NCBI GenBank assembly: GCA_023251755.1
Contig: JAHEYF010000043.1
Location: 1-36,021 of the forward strand
DNA length: 36,021 bases
DNA from: Bacteroidota bacterium
Lineage (GTDB): Bacteria > Bacteroidota > Bacteroidia > B-17B0 > Aurantibacillaceae
Direction of reading: 5' to 3'
Below, one piece after another: positions 17,754 to 25,499 of this stretch (its first letter is position 1; every line of letters begins with the position of its first letter). Made by a program: the position numbers and the translations under genes. The notes under the pieces were generated by a model, which did not search any database, was not told where the DNA came from, and saw nothing but the letters and a program-made list of their open reading frames with translations.

Positions 17754-18733
17754 CTTGGCACCTCTATGTTTTGGATAATTCCTTTGATAATGTCTTCGGC
17801 TACCATGCCTTCCATCTCCCTTTCGGGAGTTAAAATAATGCGGTGATTCAACACCGGGCAGGCCACATATTGTATATCATCGGGTGTTACAAAGTCCCTG
17901 CCGTTCATCGCCGCAATGGCTTTGGCGGTTTTCATGATGGCTAAGGAGGCGCGGGGAGAAGCGCCCAGAAACAAGTCGCCGTTGTTGCGTGTGTTGTGAA
18001 CAATCTGCGCAATGTAGTCTAACAATTCATCTTTGATGTGTGTTTTTTCCACCACTTTTCTGCACTCTTTTATTTGTATGGCATTCAATACAGCCTGCAC
18101 ATTCGCAACAGTGGTGATGCTGAAATCCTCTTTAAATCGTTTTAAAATACTTTTCTCATCCTGCAGATCAGGGTATTCAATTTTAATCTTAAACACAAAA
18201 CGATCGAGCTGGGCTTCAGGTAATTTATAGGTCCCCTCTTGTTCAATGGGGTTCTGCGTTGCAATTACAATAAAGGGATAATCCATTTCATGGGTTTTTC
18301 CATCCACAGTAATTTGTGCTTCTTCCATTACTTCAAACAGGGCAGCCTGTGTTTTGGCCGGGGCACGATTGATCTCATCAATCAAAACAATGTTGGAAAA
18401 AACGGGCCCTCTGTTAAAAATAAATTCAGATGTCTTCAGATTAAAGACCGTTGTTCCTATCACATCGGTTGGCATAAGATCGGGCGTAAACTGTATACGC
18501 GAAAAATTAACCGAAAGTGTTTTCGCCAGTAATTTAGCTGTTAATGTTTTGGCGATTCCCGGAACACCTTCAATCAGAATATGTCCGCCGGTTAATAAAC
18601 CCGCCATCAGCAGCTCTATCATCTTGTCCTGGCCAACAATTATTTTTTGTATTTCTGTTTTAATTGAATGAACAGCCTCGTTTAATTTTTCGAGTTCATG
18701 ATTTTTTTCAATTTTTATTTCGTTCTCTTCCAT
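17750..18733 (-). CDS. MoxR-family AAA+ ATPase
   Basis: This 327-residue single AAA+ domain has Walker A GVPGIAKT (56-63, Lys62), Walker B IVLIDE (115-120), NRAP after it, sensor 1 IATQNP with Asn160, the LPEAQLDRF motif, and the sensor 2 segment GASPRASLAI. It matches the MRP subgroup of MoxR ATPases, which are proposed to act as chaperones that assemble or activate vWA and DUF58 partners. Here it lies between DUF4350 (two-base gap upstream) and DUF58 (four-base overlap). It is predicted cytoplasmic, working at the inner membrane with its anchored partners. Its substrate is not known. Confidence 0.95.
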   Translation of the reverse strand: MEENEIKIEKNHELEKLNEAVHSIKTEIQKIIVGQDKMIELLMAGLLTGGHILIEGVPGIAKTLTAKLLAKTLSVNFSRIQFTPDLMPTDVIGTTVFNLKTSEFIFNRGPVFSNIVLIDEINRAPAKTQAALFEVMEEAQITVDGKTHEMDYPFIVIATQNPIEQEGTYKLPEAQLDRFVFKIKIEYPDLQDEKSILKRFKEDFSITTVANVQAVLNAIQIKECRKVVEKTHIKDELLDYIAQIVHNTRNNGDLFLGASPRASLAIMKTAKAIAAMNGRDFVTPDDIQYVACPVLNHRIILTPEREMEGMVAEDIIKGIIQNIEVPR

Positions 18734-18735
18734 AC

Positions 18736-19986
18736 TTATTTACAGTTTTTATAAAAGTAATCAATTGATTGATGAAATTCCACCAGCTGATCTTCGGTAA
18801 AATCAAAATCGGGAATGTTCAGTAATTTGAATTTATTAAATATTTTTTTGATCAGCTCCAGGGGTATTTCTGATTTATCACAGATCTTTTGCATGAGCGC
18901 TTCATCGGCTACATTTGTTGGAAGGTAATAGCGGTTACGGATGAAGAATAAAAACAACTTCATTTTTTGCAGGGAAATTTTTTTCGGATCGTTTTGCTGA
19001 TGATACAAACGCCCGATGGTTTTCACAAATTCTAAGGAGGTATTTGTGTTGGGATCTAAAACCGGAATAACCCGTTGTTTTCTTTTTATATTAAACAGTG
19101 TATAAATAAGCACCAATGCCAGCATGAGGTACCAGGCCCATCTTAAGGGGGGCTGTGATAAAATAAATTTTAAAGGGCTTTGTGAGGGTTTATTATCATC
19201 GCCATGATAAGCCACTTCCATGTTGTTGTAATCGTCCCAATAAATAGCTCCATCGTTGAGGTAAGAAAATATTTTGCCTGCGTAGTCCAGACTGCTTTCA
19301 CGAAGCAATGCATAATTGGTAAAGGCCATTGGGCTGGTATGAATTAAAAAACTCCCTTTCCCGTAAGGAACTTTCATGAAGTTCACGTAAAATGAATCCT
19401 GGAAAGCGAGGTATTCAAAAACACTGGCGCTGTCGCAAAAATAAGTCCCGTTGATGTATCGCCAGTTGTAGGTTTCGTGTTTGGTATTGTTCCTGAAGTC
19501 AAACTTGTAACCAAGCGAATCATAAAAAGCATTGTAAAAATTCAGGCGGATAACCGAATCAGAAAAATCGGAATAGCCCCCCCATTCACCGCATTCGCTG
19601 TGGTAAAGTACATCCATTAATTCATCAGGAACAGAATGGCTTGAAATAAATGCATTGTTTCCATTGCTTACAAATTCAAGCAGGGTATCAATATCGGCCT
19701 GCGGTAAAATAAAATCGTTGCCAATGAAAATATAATTGGAAGGAGTAAAAATTTTTTTTACCGGTAAAGATTTACTGAGCTGTTGATCGAGAACTTCAAA
19801 CTCTTTGTCTTTGTGGTATTCTTTCAATAGTTCTTTTATTACCATAAGCCCGTAAGGCTCCGGTTTATCCGGATGATAATTTTCACTCCAGTTCACTTCT
19901 TTGTCTGTGTTCCCGGTTGTGAAAAAATAGGCAAGCAATAGAACAGCAATGGAAGCAAGAACTATAATCAGTGTTTTTTTATTCAT
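18736..19986 (-). CDS. DUF4350 domain membrane protein
   Basis: The 416-residue protein has an N-terminal helix (about 4-24), a large external segment and a second helix near 278-297 (WAWYLMLALVLIYTLF), then a cytoplasmic helical tail. The external part starts NWSENYHPDKPEPYGLMVIK and includes IFIGNDFILPQADIDTLLEF and GKGSFLIHTSPMAFTNYALL, typical of DUF4350, which resembles a glutamine amidotransferase-like or GldG/ABC-associated fold without known activity. Its start overlaps the DUF4129 stop by eight bases, and MoxR follows after two bases. Function unknown; the tight coupling argues for a complex with MoxR and DUF58. Confidence 0.88.
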   Translation of the reverse strand: MNKKTLIIVLASIAVLLLAYFFTTGNTDKEVNWSENYHPDKPEPYGLMVIKELLKEYHKDKEFEVLDQQLSKSLPVKKIFTPSNYIFIGNDFILPQADIDTLLEFVSNGNNAFISSHSVPDELMDVLYHSECGEWGGYSDFSDSVIRLNFYNAFYDSLGYKFDFRNNTKHETYNWRYINGTYFCDSASVFEYLAFQDSFYVNFMKVPYGKGSFLIHTSPMAFTNYALLRESSLDYAGKIFSYLNDGAIYWDDYNNMEVAYHGDDNKPSQSPLKFILSQPPLRWAWYLMLALVLIYTLFNIKRKQRVIPVLDPNTNTSLEFVKTIGRLYHQQNDPKKISLQKMKLFLFFIRNRYYLPTNVADEALMQKICDKSEIPLELIKKIFNKFKLLNIPDFDFTEDQLVEFHQSIDYFYKNCK

Positions 19987-20695
19987 GCAGCACCCCGCTT
20001 TCTTTTACTCTTGCAATCAGGTTGTTGAAAGCTGGTATTGCCGATTCGAAGTCAGGCTCTTTTAATTCCGTATCGCCGTACCACACCCGTTCGTAGGCAA
20101 TTGTAATCAGCCTGAATTCTTTTTGGTACTGCCTGCCGCTCAGCTCCCGCACATATTCAGCATTGGTCTTGTCTTTTTTCCAGTCAATCAATTGCTGAAC
20201 AGACAATTCTTTGATCACCATTAAATAATAAATACGCAGGGCCAGCTTAAATTCTTTTTGTTTGAGTGCCCCCTGTAAAAAAAGCTCAAGGTCCGATTCC
20301 TGAATATTTTCCTCAGGACTCAGTACACTATAAGTAGTGGAACCTTCTATTTTTTTATCCCGTGGGCCCATGCTGCCACTGAGTAGTCTAAACAAAAGGT
20401 AGCCTAAAATTCCGATAACAAGAATAAAAAAAATGGTCTGGGCAAGACCACCACCCAATGCCGGGAATGAATAGGAAGGAGTTTTTTGAGGACGGGGTTT
20501 TTCTTTTTTCCTTTCCCGGAAGTCCATGTTTTTTGTAATTTTTTCCCATTGCTGTTTGTCAAACTTTTTTTGTTCAATGGGCGGGTTTGTATTTGTAGTG
20601 CTGCTATCTATATCTGTATCGGCCTTTGCAGGGCTGCAAAAAATAAAAACACAAAAGAGTATGGTGATAAAGTAAAACCTTTTTCGGAGTCTCAT
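19979..20695 (-). CDS. DUF4129-type membrane protein
   Basis: This 238-residue protein has a signal-like N-terminal helix (about 6-25, ending CSPAKA), a charged periplasmic linker rich in Lys and Pro, a membrane helix near 84-106 (IFFILVIGILGYLLFRLL) and a cytoplasmic helical domain of the DUF4129 type (LRIYYLMVIKELSVQQLIDW; EFRLITIAYERVWYGD). DUF4129 domains are commonly found with transglutaminase, MoxR and DUF58 genes. No transglutaminase is present here. One base separates it from the upstream SpoIIM gene. The exact role is unknown. Confidence 0.85.
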   Translation of the reverse strand: MRLRKRFYFITILFCVFIFCSPAKADTDIDSSTTNTNPPIEQKKFDKQQWEKITKNMDFRERKKEKPRPQKTPSYSFPALGGGLAQTIFFILVIGILGYLLFRLLSGSMGPRDKKIEGSTTYSVLSPEENIQESDLELFLQGALKQKEFKLALRIYYLMVIKELSVQQLIDWKKDKTNAEYVRELSGRQYQKEFRLITIAYERVWYGDTELKEPDFESAIPAFNNLIARVKESGVLHE

Positions 20696-20696
20696 A

Positions 20697-22523
20697 TTAT
20701 CTTTTTTTAGTGCCGAAAATTTTAATTCTTTCTTTTAAACCATCCGCTTCTTTGATCTCTTTCAGGCTAAAATAAAGTATACCTTTTCCTGCACAAAGTA
20801 TTGGAATAAGCAATTGGAATGCAGCAATAGAAGTAAATATCATTAAGACAACAAATAATTGCTGAGCGGTTTCACTGTCAATGCTCAGGTTCCAGTTCAA
20901 TATTTCGAAATAGAAATAAACCAGTGGGGAGTCGATCAATAAAAAGTAGACCATCCCAACAAAAGCAAGCATCAGGTACAGCCCTAAAAATTTCCCAAGC
21001 CCATCCCCGGATAATGAAAAGGTTCTTTTTAAAGAGTTGAAAAGAGTTCCCTTTTCTTTTACAGCAATGAATTGCCAGAGCCATGAAAAGGGCAAAGCGC
21101 AAATAAATAACAGGACGTTAAAAGGGGCCGGTAAAAATAAGAGGCTGTTCAGCATCCCACAAATAAGAAATGATTTGTAATAATTTCGAAAAACATATTT
21201 CAGCGTTAATTTATTTTTTGTTTCATCCCTTTCAGATTCATTGTTGAGGAAAAAATTAATTACGAAAGCAGGGACAGAAAAAATAATAGTATTTAGCAGG
21301 GCAAGAAAAGGGATGTGTTTATAGTTAAACAGTTTGAAAATAAAAAAGTAATTGGAAGAATAAAAACGGGTGTCGAGTAAAAAAGGATAAATTAAAAGTG
21401 CGGTAGTCGTGTAGAGTATAGAGAATAAGAATACGGTCATGAGGATAGGTTTTAATTTTTTCCGGTAAAAAACAAATACACCGGTAAAAATTTCACCATT
21501 GGATTTGATCTCGGTAAAATTAATTTTCTGATAAATGCGGGCCGATAATTTCCCTTCGTTAATGGGCATGGAGAAGCCTTTTTTCGCTTTCTTCAGGGGG
21601 TACCAGATAAAATAACCGATAATAAATAAAAATGAAAACAGGATGATAATAAACCTCAGCAGATTAGGGGCATCGGTATAACGGGTAACAAAACTTTCGA
21701 TAATAGCCGCAAAAATTAATATGGGAACTATTGATAATAATAATTTTAAACCCCTGCGGGCCGACAATTGAAAAGCCTGTAGCCTCGACAGTGTGCCGGG
21801 GAAAACTAAACCTTTTCCTAAGGTAAGCCCGGCCCCGCCGGCAATAATAATGGAAGAAATTTCGAGTGTGCCGTGCAGCCATATAGCCAAAAAAGATTCC
21901 ATAAACAAGCCTTTCTGGTAAAAGAAATACTGAAACACGCCTATCATGATACCGTTGTAGATCATAATGGCAAGGGTACCGATGGCAAAAAAAACACCGA
22001 GAATAAAAGTGCGGAAGGCCACAAATAAATTGTTGAGCGAAATGCCGAGGAACATGTCTACCTGGTTCATTTTTTTGTAAACAGCCATCGGGTCGCCACC
22101 TTTGATATTCGCATTGGTCATTTCAATGTATTGTTTGCCTAAAATGATGTGTGCAAATTCGGGATCGTTGGCATAAGAGATGACACCAATAAGTGCGGCA
22201 AGCATAAAAACGATCAGGGAAAGCAACAGTTCTTTTCTGGATTCATAAACAATCTGGGGCAGTTCTTCTTTCCAGAATAAAACGAATTGTTTTCTTCTGT
22301 CTTTTTTATTTTTGTAAATGCTGTGAAAAACCTGCTGGGCAATGTTGTTGAGGTAAACTTTTACCGACCTGTTTTTGTAAAATGTTCTGGAATAAGAAAG
22401 GTCATCGGTCACCTGAATAAATAAATTGCTCAGTTTATCAGGGTCTTTGTTTTTGAGCGAAAGTATCTGCTCCAGTTCAGCCCAGTTTTCCTTGTTTTGT
22501 TTTACAAAATCTGTCTCACGCAT
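20697..22523 (-). CDS. SpoIIM-family membrane protein fused to a second multi-helix membrane domain
   Basis: Residues 1-330 match the SpoIIM family: the typical amphipathic start MRETDFVKQNKENWAELEQI, a Lys/Arg patch, then about five membrane helices with LWLHGTLEISSIIIAGGAGL, the conserved HGxxE centre. Known family members are near 325 residues. This one has 608. The extra 280 residues carry about six more helices and a loop AVKEKGTLFNSLKRTFSLSG, similar in style to DUF4013/YciC-like membrane proteins. SpoIIM acts in spore engulfment in Firmicutes, but this cluster is from a non-sporulating lineage and its role is undefined. It is the first gene of the MoxR/DUF58 operon and divergent from an RDD gene. 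The fusion assignment is inference from length and helix pattern. Confidence 0.87.
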   Translation of the reverse strand: MRETDFVKQNKENWAELEQILSLKNKDPDKLSNLFIQVTDDLSYSRTFYKNRSVKVYLNNIAQQVFHSIYKNKKDRRKQFVLFWKEELPQIVYESRKELLLSLIVFMLAALIGVISYANDPEFAHIILGKQYIEMTNANIKGGDPMAVYKKMNQVDMFLGISLNNLFVAFRTFILGVFFAIGTLAIMIYNGIMIGVFQYFFYQKGLFMESFLAIWLHGTLEISSIIIAGGAGLTLGKGLVFPGTLSRLQAFQLSARRGLKLLLSIVPILIFAAIIESFVTRYTDAPNLLRFIIILFSFLFIIGYFIWYPLKKAKKGFSMPINEGKLSARIYQKINFTEIKSNGEIFTGVFVFYRKKLKPILMTVFLFSILYTTTALLIYPFLLDTRFYSSNYFFIFKLFNYKHIPFLALLNTIIFSVPAFVINFFLNNESERDETKNKLTLKYVFRNYYKSFLICGMLNSLLFLPAPFNVLLFICALPFSWLWQFIAVKEKGTLFNSLKRTFSLSGDGLGKFLGLYLMLAFVGMVYFLLIDSPLVYFYFEILNWNLSIDSETAQQLFVVLMIFTSIAAFQLLIPILCAGKGILYFSLKEIKEADGLKERIKIFGTKKR

Positions 22524-22597
22524 AAACCTGAATGGTTTTGATAAAGGTAAAAATAGATATATTTATTCATACAATTATGATGTTTGGATTTATTATT

Positions 22598-22713
22598 GGG
22601 TACTTAGTAGCAGGTAGTAAGTCGTAAGTACCTGCTACTAAAGACCTGCTACCTGCTACTTGTTCTTGGCTTTTAATTTTTAACTTCCTACTTTTGACTT
22701 TAAACTTAGCAGC
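22598..22713 (+). repeat. dispersed leader repeat, copy C (upstream of RDD gene)
   Basis: This is the most regular copy. Arms AGTAGCAGGTA (22606-22616) and TACCTGCTACT (22629-22639) are perfect 11-base complements with a 12-base loop, and ACCTGCTACCTGCTACT follows. The tail of CTTTTAATTTTTAACTT and CTTTTGACTTTAAACTT ends at the ATG of the RDD gene at 22714. It shares words and order with copies at 1698 and 3108. Confidence 0.72.
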
Positions 22714-23442
22714 ATGCCGAGCATTGAAATTAACACCTCTCAAAATGTGCCCATCGAATATGAATTGGCGAGCTTAAGAGACCGTATATTGGCCTTTCTC
22801 ATCGACTCGGTAATTATATGGGGAAGTATTTTAATTTTAGGGGGCCTGGGAACACTTGCTTTTGGTGTAGAGGCCAGTCAATATATTATTTATTTGGTAT
22901 TGGCACCCATCTTTCTTTTTTATACACTTCTATTGGAAGTTTTTAACGAGGGGCAATCCTGGGGCAAAAAAGCACTCAGTATTCAGGTGGTTAAATTAAA
23001 CGGCCATGAATTAAGCTTTAATGATTTTCTTATCCGCTGGGTTTTTAGAATGGTGGACATCTATATGGCTCTGGGTGCTATCGCAACCTTATTGGTGAGT
23101 TCATCTCCCAGGAACCAGCGACTGGGAGATGTACTGGCCGGTACCTCCATTATTAAAAGTAAACCAAGCCTTGTGTTGAGATTAGGTTCTATTACAAAAA
23201 TGAATTCCATAGAAAACTACAAAGTGACTTACCCGGAAGTCAGGAAATATACAGAAGAAGAAATGCTGCTGGTGAAAAAGGTAATTGACCGCTCAAAAAA
23301 ATATCCCAATAAAGCCCATCAGGAGCAATTGAACAGTTTGGCAGACATTTTATGTACTGAACTCGGACTAAGTAAAAAGCCTGTGAATAAACAGGAATTT
23401 TTAAGAAAATTGTTGCAGGATTATATTGTTTTAACGAGGTAG
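22714..23442 (+). CDS. RDD-family membrane protein of the MoxR/SpoIIM cluster
   Basis: The 242-residue protein has three to four membrane helices in its first 140 residues with the RDD pattern ELASLRDRILAFLIDSVI (Arg and two Asp), the motif GQSWGKKALSIQVVKLNG and SSPRNQRLGDVLAGTSII. Residues 150-242 form a cytoplasmic helical tail (KYTEEEMLLVKKVIDRSKKY). RDD proteins of this size sit next to SpoIIM genes in many Bacteroidota, and here the gene is divergent from SpoIIM. This suggests a membrane partner of the MoxR-DUF58 system. Biochemical function is unknown. The start follows the leader repeat directly. Confidence 0.9.
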   Translation: MPSIEINTSQNVPIEYELASLRDRILAFLIDSVIIWGSILILGGLGTLAFGVEASQYIIYLVLAPIFLFYTLLLEVFNEGQSWGKKALSIQVVKLNGHELSFNDFLIRWVFRMVDIYMALGAIATLLVSSSPRNQRLGDVLAGTSIIKSKPSLVLRLGSITKMNSIENYKVTYPEVRKYTEEEMLLVKKVIDRSKKYPNKAHQEQLNSLADILCTELGLSKKPVNKQEFLRKLLQDYIVLTR

Positions 23443-23498
23443 GGGGAGATTCTTATTCGTAGACTTCGTACTTCTACAATCGTCAATCGAAACTCCGT

Positions 23499-24074
23499 TT
23501 ATTCGATATTAACCGTAGCGGTCAGTAAAAACAAAGAGAAGTTCTCGTCTATTTTGTGGAAAGTAGCATTTAGTTTGTTGCCAGACTTCATGGCAATGGT
23601 AATAAAACCGAGTCCTGCACCACCTTTGTCTGAGAGCTCATTTTTTTCGAGGTGCTCCATATAGAATTGTTTAAGTGCAACAGGGTCTTCAAAGGAATTT
23701 ATTTTTTTGATTTGCCCTTCTATATCTGGTACAGCGGTATTTGCAATAAGGTTGGCCGAAATAATTTCAACCTTGGTGTGATTTTTTGAAAGGATAAAAA
23801 AGTTTTTCTGTTCTCCGCTTTCATTTTTATGCCCGTGAATAAGCATGTTTTGAAGCGTTTCTACGGAGATGAAAAATATTTTTTTAAGTGGGCCTTTTGG
23901 GATGGCGTTTTCAATGACTTTGTTTTCAACTTCACCTTCTAACTTCGAAATATTTTCCTGGTTCAGCTCGCCGATGTGTTTAACTAAAATAGTATGGTTG
24001 GCCTGTAATTTACCAAGCAGGTCTTCAAACTGGGTTTGAAAAAAAAGTTGAGCTATGTTGTTGTTACTGTTCAC
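23499..24074 (-). CDS. SiaB-like (DUF6272) protein kinase with histidine-kinase-type ATPase fold
   Basis: This 191-residue cytoplasmic protein is a stand-alone GHKL ATPase domain. VETLQNMLIHGHK (about 71-83) supplies the N-box with Asn76, and DKGGAGLGFITIA (149-161) is the G-rich ATP lid. This pattern is that of the SiaB family, which in Pseudomonas phosphorylates the partner SiaC and controls a diguanylate cyclase pathway. No SiaC-like, phosphatase or cyclase gene is within this window. It starts nine bases after the deoxynucleoside kinase stop, so the two are likely cotranscribed. The kinase partner is unknown here. Confidence 0.82.
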   Translation of the reverse strand: MNSNNNIAQLFFQTQFEDLLGKLQANHTILVKHIGELNQENISKLEGEVENKVIENAIPKGPLKKIFFISVETLQNMLIHGHKNESGEQKNFFILSKNHTKVEIISANLIANTAVPDIEGQIKKINSFEDPVALKQFYMEHLEKNELSDKGGAGLGFITIAMKSGNKLNATFHKIDENFSLFLLTATVNIE

Positions 24075-24083
24075 AAATAGTTT

Positions 24084-24698
24084 TTAAAATAAACCATTTA
24101 TTTGCGCATCAATCTGTCTAATTATTTTTCCTAAATCCTCCGGGCTTTCGCTAAAATTATTATCGTCTACATCAATTATTATCATCTTCCCGCTATCATA
24201 AGTTGATACCCAGGCTTCGTAACGTTCATTCAGCCTTTTCAGGTAATCCAGCCTTATGGCGTTTTCATATTCCCTGCCGCGTTTTTGTATTTGTTTAACC
24301 AAAGTAGGCACTGACGCGCGCAAATATATTAATAAATCCGGTGCCTTAACAAGGCTTTCCATTAATTTAAATAAACTGAAGTAATTATCGAAATCGCGGG
24401 TGGTCATTAAGCCCATAGCATGAAGGTTGGGGGCAAAAATGTACGCATCTTCATATATGGTACGGTCCTGTACGACGGTTTTATTTCCTTTTCTTATTTC
24501 AAGGACCTGGTTAAAGCGGTTGTTTAAAAAGTACACCTGCAAATTAAAGGACCAGCGCTGCATATCTTCATAAAAATCATTCAGGTAAGGATTGTCGTCA
24601 GCATCTTCAAAATGCGCCTGCCATTTATAGTGTTTCGCTAAAAGAGTAGTCAATGTTGTTTTTCCAGAACCTATATTCCCGGCGATAGCTATATGCAT
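24084..24698 (-). CDS. deoxynucleoside kinase (dGK/dAK-type)
   Basis: The enzyme phosphorylates deoxynucleosides with ATP in the salvage pathway. It starts MHIAIAGNIGSGKTTLTTLL with the P-loop GNIGSGKT at 7-14. Residues VQDRTIYEDAYIFAPNL hold the DR(S/T) motif with the catalytic base region, and KRGREYENAIRLDYLKRLNE matches the Arg-rich lid. Length 204 fits the family. Substrate choice (deoxyguanosine, deoxyadenosine or deoxycytidine) cannot be read off with confidence. A weak promoter-like pair (TTTG and, after 20 bases, TACTTTTA) lies in the AT-rich gap 24699-24786 upstream. The SiaB-like gene follows by nine bases. Confidence 0.92.
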   Translation of the reverse strand: MHIAIAGNIGSGKTTLTTLLAKHYKWQAHFEDADDNPYLNDFYEDMQRWSFNLQVYFLNNRFNQVLEIRKGNKTVVQDRTIYEDAYIFAPNLHAMGLMTTRDFDNYFSLFKLMESLVKAPDLLIYLRASVPTLVKQIQKRGREYENAIRLDYLKRLNERYEAWVSTYDSGKMIIIDVDDNNFSESPEDLGKIIRQIDAQINGLF

Positions 24699-24782
24699 AA
24701 ATTCTTACTGTAGATTTTAGAATTAACTGTTAAAAGTATAAAAACAAAATAAAAAAAACAAATAAACTACCTCCATCAAAAC

Positions 24783-24808
24783 GAAAAAATCCCGTGATTT
24801 CGGGATTT
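24783..24808 (-). terminator. intrinsic terminator of the etfB-etfA-bifunctional nuclease operon
   Basis: AAATCCCG and CGGGATTT (24787-24794 and 24801-24808) form a perfect eight-base stem with a six-base loop. On the minus strand it is followed by a run of T residues. It lies 36 bases after the stop of the bifunctional nuclease gene, as expected for its terminator. Confidence 0.82.
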
Positions 24809-24844
24809 ATTCCTGTTTTTTGCACTATTTTAACGAAATCTGAA

Positions 24845-25462
24845 TCAACTTTGCTTCCGGGTGTTTAATTCATCCCGTATTTTAGAAGCGGTTTCATATT
24901 GTTCTTCATCCAATGCGGTTTGCAGCATTGATTTTAATTCTTCGGTCGATTTAGTGGTATAGCCGCCTTCTCCTACATCTGTAATACTGCTTATGTCCAC
25001 ACTTTCTTCTGTACTTTCGTGTTCCTGTCCCTGCTGCAGGGCGGCGGCGTCTTCATCCAATACAATGCCGGCAGTGGATAAAATAAATTCGTAGGTGTAG
25101 ATGGGGCATTGAAAACGAACCGCTAATGCAATGGCATCGCTGGTACGTGCATCAATTTCCACTTCCCGGCTCCCGTCGGTACAGATCAGTTTAGCATAAA
25201 AAATACCTTCAACTAAGTTGTAGATAATTACTTCTGTAACGTTGATATCAAATGTTTCGGAAAAAGTCTTGAATAAATCGTGGGTAAGGGGCCGGCTGGG
25301 GGTCATTTTCTCGAGTTCGATGGCGATGGCCTGCGCTTCAAAACCGCCTATAATGATAGGCAAACGGCGTTTACCGCCACTTTCCCCTAAAACAAGAGCA
25401 TAAGCCCCTGTTTGGGTTTGACTGTAACTTAAGCCAACAATTTCTAACCTTACTTTTTTCAT
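24845..25462 (-). CDS. bifunctional nuclease family protein (DUF151) with C-terminal UVR motif
   Basis: Residues 1-135 match DUF151/BFN: KKVRLEIVGLSYSQTQTGAY, LPIIIGGFEAQAIAIEL, LTHDLFKTF and IDARTSDAIALAVRFQCPIY. A linker rich in Glu and Gln follows, then a UVR (UvrB/UvrC-type) helical hairpin at about 172-205, STEELKSMLQTALDEEQYE onward. BFN proteins have been linked to nuclease activity in plants, but the bacterial role is not settled. A fused UVR motif is common in Bacteroidota and suggests a protein-protein contact. It follows etfA by 37 bases and ends at a good terminator. Confidence 0.9.
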   Translation of the reverse strand: MKKVRLEIVGLSYSQTQTGAYALVLGESGGKRRLPIIIGGFEAQAIAIELEKMTPSRPLTHDLFKTFSETFDINVTEVIIYNLVEGIFYAKLICTDGSREVEIDARTSDAIALAVRFQCPIYTYEFILSTAGIVLDEDAAALQQGQEHESTEESVDISSITDVGEGGYTTKSTEELKSMLQTALDEEQYETASKIRDELNTRKQS

Positions 25463-25499
25463 TTAAAAACGAGCTAACTAATGTACAAATTATTATTGA

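Noticed and set aside
23443-23498. Word-like sequence between the RDD and SiaB-like genes (TCGTAGACTTCGTACTTCTAC)
   Set aside because: Only a five-base stem can be drawn and no second copy is seen in the window, so it was not called a repeat.
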